Positions 1-5,838 of a stretch of DNA of 18,014 bases are shown piece by piece. Position 1 is the stretch's first letter, and each line of letters begins with the position of its first letter. The stretch lies in NCBI GenBank assembly GCA_002336985.1, contig DDFE01000140.1, positions 1 to 18,014 of the forward strand, in the 5' to 3' direction. The notes beneath the pieces are model-generated. The model had not been told where the DNA came from and made no database searches. It worked only from the letters and a program-made list of their open reading frames with translations. The stretch comes from Sphingomonadales bacterium UBA1936. GTDB lineage: Bacteria > Pseudomonadota > Alphaproteobacteria > Sphingomonadales > Sphingomonadaceae. The position numbers and the translations under genes are program-made.

Positions 1-17
1 CACATCAATAAACACAA

Positions 18-25
18 AAATATTA
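18..25. repeat. Target-site duplication, left copy
   Basis: AAATATTA directly precedes the left terminal repeat and is repeated exactly at 2991-2998. The length fits IS1595-family transposition. Confidence 0.9.
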
Positions 26-50
26 CCCGTTTATCCCCTTGACCCACCCT
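26..50 (+). repeat. Left terminal inverted repeat of the transposon
   Basis: It starts CCCGTTTATCCCCTT. It pairs with the complement of 2966-2990 over 25 positions, with mismatches at positions 16, 19 and 24. Confidence 0.9.
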
Positions 51-73
51 TATACTTCGGCTAATCACAATGC

Positions 74-979
74 ATGAGCAAGTCGCCATCCGCATCGCCT
101 GAGTTTTCGGTCCGCGAGTTCTTCGCGCGCTTCCCGGATGAACAAGCTTGTCTCGATCACATCATGTCGGTTCGCTTCGGCGGCACGTCGATGGATTGCC
201 CTTCGTGCGGCTCGGTCGGCGTCACATTTCACAAGCTGCGCGAGCGCCGCGTCTATGCTTGCCCTGAGTGCCGTTTCCAGATCGCGCCGACTGCCAACAC
301 GATCCTGCACGACACGCGGACGCCGCTCGTTTCGTGGTTCTACGCCATGTATCTGTTTTGCACGACGCGCCACGGCGTGAGCGGCAAGGAACTCCAGCGC
401 CAGCTTGGCGTGACCTACAAGACCGCATATCGCATTGGGCAGCAAATCCGCGACCTGACCGCCAAGGCACAGTCTTTCGACGCGCTTCTGTCGGGTCATG
501 TCGAACTGGACGAAGCGTATGTCGGCGGTCGTCGCTCGGGCGGCAAGCGTGGCCGTGGCGCTCCCGGCAAGACCATCGTGATGGGCCTTATCAGCCGCGA
601 CGGCCCCATGAAGGCGGTCGTCATCCCGAACGTTAAGAAGGACACGCTGCGCGACGTGGTTCTGGACAACGTAGAGGGCGGTTCGACCGTCTCGACCGAT
701 GAACTCTACAGCTACAACTTACTCACTGGTGACGGCTTTAAGCACATGGCTGTGAAGCACGGTGCGAAAGAGTATGCCCACTACGACTATCGCTCGGGCG
801 AGACGTTCCACGTCAACACCGTGGAGGGGTTCTGGCGGCTGTTCAAAGCGTCGATCCGGTCAACGCATGTCCAGATCAGCAGCAAGCATATGCAGCGCTA
901 CCTGTCGGAGTTTACTTTCCGCGCTTCGAACCGCGAGCGGGTGAACGGGATGTTTGATCTTCTTGTAGGGGCGCTGTGA
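74..979 (+). CDS. IS1595-family (ISXO2-like) transposase
   Basis: This 301-aa transposase should cut and join the ends of the 26-2990 element. The N-terminus carries a zinc ribbon with CPSC near residue 42 and CPEC near residue 63, as in the transposase zinc-ribbon domain of this family. The catalytic ISXO2-like domain follows. It shows ELDEAYVGG (first Asp, about residue 146), STDELYSY (second Asp) and NTVEGFWRLFK (last acidic region, NxxEGFW signature), then the usual C-terminal stretch with YLSEFTFRASNR. The length is normal for the family and no frameshift is seen. The start at 74 lies 24 bp inside the left terminal repeat. No strong ribosome-binding site is visible, which is common for transposases. 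Confidence 0.93.
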   Translation: MSKSPSASPEFSVREFFARFPDEQACLDHIMSVRFGGTSMDCPSCGSVGVTFHKLRERRVYACPECRFQIAPTANTILHDTRTPLVSWFYAMYLFCTTRHGVSGKELQRQLGVTYKTAYRIGQQIRDLTAKAQSFDALLSGHVELDEAYVGGRRSGGKRGRGAPGKTIVMGLISRDGPMKAVVIPNVKKDTLRDVVLDNVEGGSTVSTDELYSYNLLTGDGFKHMAVKHGAKEYAHYDYRSGETFHVNTVEGFWRLFKASIRSTHVQISSKHMQRYLSEFTFRASNRERVNGMFDLLVGAL

Positions 980-1103
980 CAGCCCCAACTAAGCGGTCGA
1001 ACTTTCCCTTATCGGCGGGGCCTTCTCCGTCAGCCTCGGCCTGTCTTATGAACGATTCCAGATCGTTGGATGCGAGCGCGGTCGCTAAGGTAATCCTTGG
1101 CAT
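912..1103 (-). CDS. Small hypothetical protein, antisense to the transposase 3' end
   Basis: This is a 63-aa ORF reading back from 1103 and ending inside the transposase gene (68-bp antisense overlap). The protein is hydrophilic and ends in a TSRSP...GSKRGK basic tail, a kind of tail I associate with small ORFs placed after transposases in related elements. That association is from memory and unverified. There is no membrane segment or recognisable domain. The ribosome-binding site is weak. It could be a shadow of the transposase, but about two thirds of it lies beyond the transposase stop, where no other gene explains the open frame. Confidence 0.35.
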   Translation of the reverse strand: MPRITLATALASNDLESFIRQAEADGEGPADKGKFDRLVGAVTAPLQEDQTSRSPARGSKRGK

Positions 1104-1337
1104 GGTGGGTCGCTATAGACGAAATTGAAGGATTCCGCTATATACGCGCACGACGGCGCGTCGGGTGTGGACCCACAATCGCGCCGTCGCTCTTTCCCCG
1201 TTTGGACCGGGGCAGGGCGTTGGAAGCGAGGGCTAAGCCCCCGCCTCCGGTAACAACCGGGTCATGCACCACATGACACGGTGTCCTAACTTCCGGGGTC
1301 TGAACCGCCCCGGATCGGCTGGCCTAGGAGCCAAGGT
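1104..1337. other. Hairpin-rich non-coding stretch in the transposon
   Basis: I see no convincing gene here, but there is a run of inverted repeats. They are CGACGGCGCG at 1151-1160 with its complement at 1180-1189, CCCCG/CGGGG at 1196-1200 and 1208-1212, an imperfect stem at 1222-1248, GTCATG/CATGAC at 1261-1266 and 1272-1277, and CCGGGG/CCCCGG at 1293-1298 and 1308-1313. The first could end transcription from the transposase side, as it is followed by TCTTT. The rest may be a structured RNA or sub-terminal transposon DNA. Confidence 0.45.
1151..1195 (+). terminator. Possible terminator hairpin downstream of the transposase
   Basis: A perfect 10-bp stem (1151-1160 with 1180-1189) encloses a small GGGT/ACCC stem (1163-1166 with 1171-1174). 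A short CTCTTT tract follows. The weak T-tract makes termination uncertain. Confidence 0.35.
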
Positions 1338-2183
1338 TCAACCGTCCTGGTCAAAAAGACCGGTTCGGTTCTCGATTGGAGAGGGTGCAACCTCTCCGGC
1401 GGAAGGGGCGCTGGTGGCTTGGCCGTTCAGCGCCCCGTCTCGTAGCGAGGGAAGGCGATAAACATCACCATCCTTCGCAAGCTGTTCTCGCGCCACCTGC
1501 TTGGTGAGCCAGCGATAAACCTTGTTTCCCTGACGATCTATTTGAGGGCCAACGGAGGCATCACCCCTTGCCGCCAGTAGTACATCGCGGGCGACGCCGA
1601 CTCCGCCCATCTCTTCAAACACGCGGGCCATTTCACTCGTAAAGGGTTTAGCCTTTGCGTTCCCAACCCGTTCCTCCTCAAGCGTACCATCTTCAATACG
1701 CCTAAGGACGTCCGGGTGATAAAAGAAATCTCCGCGCTTTATCACTAGATTCCGTTCAACAAGGCGTTTGAGCGACTCGCTGACAGAATGAGGCGAGCGT
1801 CTAACCTTGCCCATCTGGTCGGGCATCTCGAGAAGCTTTTCACGCATCCAAACTGCGGTCCGCCCGCCGTTTTCTTGAGCAAGCACCGTTACACAAACCT
1901 CCGTTACGGCGGAGCTGCCATCGTGCGCCTTGCGAAACATCCTAGCTGTGGTTGAGGTAACGTCTTTTTGCTCGCGCACGCTGTTGAGGCTCGCGCTTCG
2001 GCCCACAATCCTCGCGAATGTCTCAGGAGGCAGAACTTGAGCAAGCCCTTCCAAGCGTCTGTCAGCCTCCCCCAGCTTGGCGTTTAGGAACTCGATACGC
2101 GCGGCCAAGTCCGCACGTTCTTCCAGCCATTGCTTCACCTGCTCAACGGTAAGCAGGGGCGTCGAGGTGGGATCATCACTCAC
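1338..2183 (-). CDS. Hypothetical winged-helix-like DNA-binding protein (transposon passenger)
   Basis: I do not recognise the family. From the GTG at 2183 the protein is 281 aa. Residues about 12-50 (VEQVKQWLEERADLAARIEF and on) are heptad-like and probably a coiled coil. The middle, about 90-165, holds helices and a hairpin of the kind LKRLVERNLVIKRGDFFYHP, typical of a winged helix-turn-helix. The C-terminal 35 residues are low-complexity. The frame stays open upstream to 2348, but those codons run through the tRNA gene at 2267-2357 and read as its antisense, so the long version is rejected. The GTG at 2183 has a GGGGAG motif about 10 bases upstream. The gene diverges from the tRNA and could regulate it or the transposon. 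That role is only suggested by position. Confidence 0.65.
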   Translation of the reverse strand: MSDDPTSTPLLTVEQVKQWLEERADLAARIEFLNAKLGEADRRLEGLAQVLPPETFARIVGRSASLNSVREQKDVTSTTARMFRKAHDGSSAVTEVCVTVLAQENGGRTAVWMREKLLEMPDQMGKVRRSPHSVSESLKRLVERNLVIKRGDFFYHPDVLRRIEDGTLEEERVGNAKAKPFTSEMARVFEEMGGVGVARDVLLAARGDASVGPQIDRQGNKVYRWLTKQVAREQLAKDGDVYRLPSLRDGALNGQATSAPSAGEVAPSPIENRTGLFDQDG

Positions 2184-2228
2184 AACACCGTTGTACTCCC
2201 CCTCTCTCAAAATCACAAGCGGACTCTG

Positions 2229-2257
2229 TTGAAATTTTAGCCCCCACAGCTCATACA
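2229..2257 (+). promoter_or_regulatory. Candidate promoter of the passenger tRNA
   Basis: TTGAAA (2229-2234) is 5/6 to the -35 consensus. It is followed by a 17-bp spacer and CATACA (2252-2257), a weaker -10. The tRNA begins 10 bp after the -10, the expected placement. The spacing supports it more than the -10 sequence does. Confidence 0.45.
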
Positions 2258-2266
2258 CGTGTGGAC

Positions 2267-2357
2267 GGTGCGTTGGCTCGAGCGGTTTAAGGCAGCCGGT
2301 TGTCAACCGGCCAAGGAGTGATGTCCTTCGGGGGTTCGAATCCCTCACGCACCGCCA
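2267..2357 (+). tRNA. Unusual long-variable-arm tRNA with GUC anticodon, CCA encoded
   Basis: A full cloverleaf can be drawn by hand. The acceptor stem is 2267-2273 with 2347-2353 (7 bp, perfect). The D arm starts GCT at 2276 and closes GGC at 2291-2293, with conserved A, G and GG in the loop. The anticodon stem is 2295-2299 with 2307-2311 and the loop is TTGTCAA, giving anticodon GUC (2302-2304). A long variable arm has a 5-bp AAGGA/TCCTT stem. The T arm is 2330-2346 with TTCGAAT, then discriminator G and CCA (2355-2357). The long arm and G73 are serine-type features, while GUC plus G73 are aspartate identity elements. The D arm has one base more than usual serine tRNAs. The charging identity is therefore uncertain. 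It lies inside a transposon between a candidate promoter and a terminator, so it looks expressed and not a remnant. Confidence 0.85.
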
Positions 2358-2367
2358 CTTGAAGACT

Positions 2368-2413
2368 TGCCCCTGAGCGCGCGTACATCACCGAGACGCG
2401 CTCGGGGCATTTC
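2368..2413 (+). terminator. Intrinsic terminator after the tRNA
   Basis: 2368-2381 pairs with 2397-2409 to form a 13-bp stem with a single bulged T. The sequence TTTCG follows. It starts 10 bp after the tRNA CCA. Confidence 0.6.
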
Positions 2414-2537
2414 GTTCTTGAAAAAGTAACTTATCAAGCTTAGGTTTGATGAGCAATTCGGCAACATCACCGGCTTTTGCCGTGCCAGAGTTGCAGTCTT
2501 GGCTCTAGGGCCAGGTGGCGGTGCGAAACACCAAATT

Positions 2538-2567
2538 AAGGGCCGTTCCGAGAGGGGCGGCCCTTTT
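2538..2567 (+). terminator. Rho-independent terminator, upstream gene not identified
   Basis: AAGGGCCG (2538-2545) pairs perfectly with CGGCCCTT (2558-2565), and the stem runs into TTTT. The stretch between the tRNA terminator and this one (2414-2537) contains no gene I can support, so this may be the tail of a cassette that lost its gene, or a short untranslated RNA. Confidence 0.5.
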
Positions 2568-2626
2568 GCTTTGATGTTGCCAGCCATGAACAAACGCGTC
2601 AGCCTCACCTTCTCTAGGAGGCGCAA

Positions 2627-2674
2627 ATGATCGCATTATTGATGATGGCGGCGGCAGGACCACCGGCGCAATGA
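2627..2674 (+). CDS. 15-codon leader ORF coupled to the barstar gene
   Basis: A good AGGAGG ribosome-binding site (2617-2622) precedes the ATG at 2627. The peptide MIALLMMAAAGPPAQ ends at a TGA that overlaps the barstar start as ATGA (2671-2674), a classic translational-coupling arrangement. The sequence looks like the start of a signal peptide. It may be a leader, or the stub of a secreted RNase gene whose remainder was lost. Confidence 0.4.
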   Translation: MIALLMMAAAGPPAQ

Positions 2675-2967
2675 GGATCATCGAACTGAACGCATCAGGG
2701 TGGACCACGCGCCAGCACTTCTACGATGCGCTGCTCCCGAGCATCGGCGCGCCCGATTGGCACGGCAACAATGTCAACGCCCTGATAGACTCGATGATAC
2801 ACGGCGACATTAATTCAGTTGAAGCGCCCTACCGCGTGGAAGTCTCAGGTCTGAACAAGGCCGATGAGGACGTGTTCGACGAACTGATATTCGCCTTCTC
2901 CCGCTTGTCTCGACACGGGGCCATAGCTCATTTCACGTCAGACAAGGCTTCGGTCGAGATAGTCTAA
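2671..2967 (+). CDS. Barstar-family RNase inhibitor (transposon passenger)
   Basis: This is a 98-aa protein, close to the size of barstar (about 90 aa), the inhibitor that binds and blocks barnase-type guanyl-specific ribonucleases in the cytoplasm. The barstar pattern is visible: an N-terminal strand ending in LNASGWTT, then FYDALLPSIGAPDWHGNNVNALIDS, where the acidic and tryptophan-containing helix that plugs the RNase active site is expected, and a C-terminal strand. Its own ribosome-binding site is poor. Translation probably depends on the leader ORF that overlaps its start as ATGA. The stop codon at 2965-2967 runs into the right terminal repeat. No ribonuclease gene is present in the element, so this is an orphan inhibitor. 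Confidence 0.8.
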   Translation: MRIIELNASGWTTRQHFYDALLPSIGAPDWHGNNVNALIDSMIHGDINSVEAPYRVEVSGLNKADEDVFDELIFAFSRLSRHGAIAHFTSDKASVEIV

Positions 2968-2990
2968 GGTGCGTGAAGGGGATAAACGGG
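2966..2990 (-). repeat. Right terminal inverted repeat of the transposon
   Basis: Read on the complementary strand it starts CCCGTTTATCCCCTT, matching the left end. The last two bases of the barstar stop codon (TAA, 2965-2967) lie inside it. Confidence 0.9.
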
Positions 2991-2998
2991 AAATATTA
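2991..2998. repeat. Target-site duplication, right copy
   Basis: AAATATTA directly follows the right terminal repeat and is identical to 18-25. It ends 1 bp before the stop codon (3000-3002, complement) of the DGQHR gene. Confidence 0.9.
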
Positions 2999-2999
2999 T

Positions 3000-4724
3000 T
3001 TACTTGCCATAGATATTATCCAATATATCTTCAGCAGCTCGATTATATTGACTAGAATGATAGTCATCAAATTCAAATGAATTGAGTTTCGCGAGTCTCT
3101 TTCGGTAGTGGTCGAATTGGCTCAAACCGCCACGGTGCACAACCTTACGGAAAAGAATTATAAGACTATTTACTGACGTAACAGAGAGGACTCCTGTTCC
3201 ATCACGAGAAGTCATCTTCCATTTTTCAGCGCCCAAAATCGCTTTCGCTGCGCTAAGAAACATCGACAATTCAGTCGCGCAGAAATCTACATACCGCACC
3301 AAGGCATCATCGTTTGCATTATCAAGCACCGACTGCCGTTCTGCATCCTGCCATTGATTAATCAGCGACTCGTCACCGTCGACCCTCACAAGACGTGCCA
3401 GTGCGTATGAAACCATTGAAGACGTTTTCAACACGCCTTTATCAAAGAAATGGCGCTCCAATAATCCTTCTAATGGACCCCGTTGACTCAATCTCGTAAC
3501 AACGCGCTTACCGATGGAATCGGCAGAATAGGGATCAATGATGACGGCTATTGCTTGCTTAAGGTCGGATTTTGCCGAATTCTGCGTAGAGTTAATCTCA
3601 AGAAAAAGGCCTGCTTCGAACCTTCCGCGATCTGCCTCCGGTAGCCCTGGTGAATAAATAATACCCGTCGCCAGCAAGTTCACTCGATCCCGATAAGCGG
3701 AGATCTTCGGATCATCTCGAATGTCTTCGTAGTAGGAGAAGATACGATGCTGACCATCAACGATGCCAACCGAGTTGGCGCGTTGAGGAATTTTCACACG
3801 GACCGGTTTGGCCGTGTCGATTTTGCTGGGATCGACTTCAGTTCCCTCAGCATCATCCAATCGAGTGCCGTCAGGTAGAGTAACAATCACGTTATTGACG
3901 AAAACACGTTCATTTTTACGAAGGTGCTGCCGGATCGATTCGATTTTCTTTCGCTCGATCATACGCTGATAAAGGCCATCTCCGTCCTTCCAACCGTCTT
4001 TGCGGAGAACATAAGCCCGTTCAAGTAGCACAGCTGGCGTGACGTAGAATGACACCACCTTGTAATTCGGAGGAAAATTTGAATGCGCCTCTGGCAGCAG
4101 CGTGCCGGGAAACCACCCCTCACCTCGATCGTCAGGTAGCTTTCCGTTCTCTCCGATCTCTTTGTAATCAAGATTAAGAAATTGAAATAATTCGTGTCTG
4201 GCGGACAGACGAACCGTCTCGGACAAAGCTTTGAAATATTGTATCGTCCCTCGCCACATGAAGCGAGTATCTTTCGTCAAATCCGAATGCTCTGATCGCA
4301 CTTCCGTTGGAGAGCAGTAAACGATGCGAATCTTCAGCTGCTGATCATGATATCTATTATTTACAGCAGCACGAATCGTAGGGAATTTTTCGAATAAGTA
4401 AGCGATGAAATCTTTTGAATTGGCATGAATGAGATTAAAGAGAAGCGTTTTTCCTTTTATATGCTCTCCCAAATTTCCGCCCTCGGAAAGTGTGTATTCA
4501 ACGCACACAATGAGATTTTCTCGAACATATACGTCGTCAAAATCGCCAGTGCGCCCCTTAAATGTCAGTTCTTTGTCGCTCACATCGGCGATACGAGAGA
4601 AGCCCGTTCTCTGAAAAATCGTTCTAACCTGTGTGCGAAAGACCCTCTGTCTCGCGCGAAACTTTCGCTCCTCTGGAGACAGTTTCTGTCTCTGCTTCTT
4701 CCGTTTTTTAGCCGGCTTCGCCAT
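3000..4724 (-). CDS. DGQHR-domain protein with a nuclease-like N-terminus (DndB-related)
   Basis: This 574-aa protein is named for the motif VDGQHR at residues 322-327, the signature of the DGQHR family that includes DndB of phosphorothioate DNA modification and has a ParB/sulfiredoxin-like core. A second family feature, FLEINSTQNSAKSDL, is at about 374-388. The N-terminus is Lys/Arg-rich (1-35). It is followed by GDFDDVYVREN...VCVEYT (60-79), which has the Asp...Glu-x spacing of a PD-(D/E)XK nuclease core but Thr where Lys is expected. The start at 4724 follows the methyltransferase stop by 3 bp, so the two are co-transcribed. Function is inferred: a DNA-modification-linked regulator or a restriction component. 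The gene is clearly less GC-rich than the genes from 5839 on, suggesting acquisition. The transposon target duplication begins 1 bp past its stop. Confidence 0.8.
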   Translation of the reverse strand: MAKPAKKRKKQRQKLSPEERKFRARQRVFRTQVRTIFQRTGFSRIADVSDKELTFKGRTGDFDDVYVRENLIVCVEYTLSEGGNLGEHIKGKTLLFNLIHANSKDFIAYLFEKFPTIRAAVNNRYHDQQLKIRIVYCSPTEVRSEHSDLTKDTRFMWRGTIQYFKALSETVRLSARHELFQFLNLDYKEIGENGKLPDDRGEGWFPGTLLPEAHSNFPPNYKVVSFYVTPAVLLERAYVLRKDGWKDGDGLYQRMIERKKIESIRQHLRKNERVFVNNVIVTLPDGTRLDDAEGTEVDPSKIDTAKPVRVKIPQRANSVGIVDGQHRIFSYYEDIRDDPKISAYRDRVNLLATGIIYSPGLPEADRGRFEAGLFLEINSTQNSAKSDLKQAIAVIIDPYSADSIGKRVVTRLSQRGPLEGLLERHFFDKGVLKTSSMVSYALARLVRVDGDESLINQWQDAERQSVLDNANDDALVRYVDFCATELSMFLSAAKAILGAEKWKMTSRDGTGVLSVTSVNSLIILFRKVVHRGGLSQFDHYRKRLAKLNSFEFDDYHSSQYNRAAEDILDNIYGK

Positions 4725-4727
4725 CAG

Positions 4728-5672
4728 TTACTCGGCAGCCTCTAGCAGCCATTCATCCGGTATTTGCGCAACCTTGTTAGAAAGATTCGGCCTAACCGGC
4801 ATTGCTCCGGATTGCCGGAGCGGCAGTTCGCCGCGCTTGAACAACTCTAATCGGTTGTTCGCCATATCCGCTCGATCCACATCAAGTTCGAAGCCAATTC
4901 CCACGCGATCACGTCCGTGAGCGCAAATCGCACTTGTTCCGGTTCCAACGAAGGGATCTAGAACAATATCACCCGGCTTCGTCATCGCAAGAATGCAGCG
5001 ATCCGCCAATTCGCTGGGAAATTGGCAAGGTTGCGCTGTTTTCTCGGGATGGTTCGCCTTTACATTAGGGATATTCCACACAGCATCTCCGAAGAACGCC
5101 GTCTCCGGATCAAATTCCCAATAGTCAGACGGATTCTTGCCCAAAGGATTTCCGCTTGGCCGTCCAGCTCGATCGCCCTTCGATGCAGAGTGCCTTTTTC
5201 CGGGGTAAAGCTGTGGCACTCTGACTGGATCGAGATTGAAATCGTACGCGTCGGATCGCGAGAACCAAAGCAACGTCTCGTAGCGACCTGAGAATCTGCG
5301 TTGAGCGTGAAGGCCAAAATTGAACCGCCAAATGATCCGGTTCCGCAGCTGGCACCCATGTTTGGCGAACATCGGATAGAAAAGGTAATCTAGTGGCGTG
5401 AGCGATCCGTCCGCTACATGGTTTCCGACCTGCCAGCAAATATGGCCATCGGGTTTGACCTTCTTCACGAGCTTGCGGATCAGTCGAACCATCCACTTTT
5501 CGTAATCAGCTAGAGACGTGAACATATCACGTTCGTAAGATTTGCCGATGTTATAGGGTGGAGAGGTCAACGCGAGACTGACGGACTCATCAGGCAAGCG
5601 ATCAAGTAATTCGAGCGCGTCGCCTTGAACAATTTGCGTAGTTGCCAGATCAATCGAGCGCTTTTTCCCCAT
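4728..5672 (-). CDS. Site-specific DNA methyltransferase (beta-type amino-methylase)
   Basis: This 314-aa enzyme transfers a methyl group from S-adenosylmethionine to an exocyclic amino group of a DNA base. The catalytic motif TSPPYNIGK is near residue 36, and the AdoMet-binding motif DPFVGTGTS is near residue 236, so motif IV precedes motif I as in beta-class N4-cytosine and N6-adenine methylases. SPPY favours N4-cytosine, but adenine methylases with this motif exist. An AdoMet-adjacent HPEKTAQP lies just before motif I. The ATG at 5672 (MGKKRSIDL) is preferred over upstream starts in the same frame because the fold begins immediately after it (IVQGDALELL). The gene is first in a two-gene operon with the DGQHR protein. 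No specificity subunit or separate restriction enzyme is in view. Confidence 0.9.
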   Translation of the reverse strand: MGKKRSIDLATTQIVQGDALELLDRLPDESVSLALTSPPYNIGKSYERDMFTSLADYEKWMVRLIRKLVKKVKPDGHICWQVGNHVADGSLTPLDYLFYPMFAKHGCQLRNRIIWRFNFGLHAQRRFSGRYETLLWFSRSDAYDFNLDPVRVPQLYPGKRHSASKGDRAGRPSGNPLGKNPSDYWEFDPETAFFGDAVWNIPNVKANHPEKTAQPCQFPSELADRCILAMTKPGDIVLDPFVGTGTSAICAHGRDRVGIGFELDVDRADMANNRLELFKRGELPLRQSGAMPVRPNLSNKVAQIPDEWLLEAAE

Positions 5673-5838
5673 GTTCGTAAGCCTAACGACCGAAGAATCG
5701 AGACGCAAGCGCGCTCGTCGACAAGTTGAATTCTTCCGGCGGACGACAAATCGCCCGTCCCACGACAATTTGAGGCTGTCCTACAGGCGGAATGTGCGCC
5801 TAATCCCATGCCCCACACGACTCACGAAGGGGCACATC

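Larger units (their letters stand above)
26..2990. mobile_element. IS1595-family transposon with passenger genes (2965 bp)
   Basis: The ends are visible directly. Inward from 26 and, on the complementary strand, from 2990, both ends begin CCCGTTTATCCCCTT and match at 22 of 25 positions. They are flanked by a perfect 8-bp direct repeat AAATATTA at 18-25 and 2991-2998. An 8-bp duplication is what IS1595-family elements generate, and the transposase at 74-979 belongs to that family. The element is about three times the size needed for a transposase alone. Its cargo is a winged-helix-like protein, a tRNA gene, a barstar-type inhibitor and small ORFs. The perfect duplication suggests a fairly recent single insertion, not a composite built from two IS copies. 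Confidence 0.92.

Noticed and set aside
2184..2348. Upstream extension of the winged-helix-like ORF
   Set aside because: It reads antisense through the tRNA at 2267-2357. The GTG at 2183 gives a sensible start.
2345..2626. 93-codon minus ORF between the tRNA and barstar
   Set aside because: It crosses two terminator hairpins and the tRNA 3' end, and has no ribosome-binding site of note.
5671..5838. Upstream extension of the terminase-like gene
   Set aside because: It overlaps the methyltransferase start region, has no ribosome-binding site, and its residues look unlike the rest of the protein.
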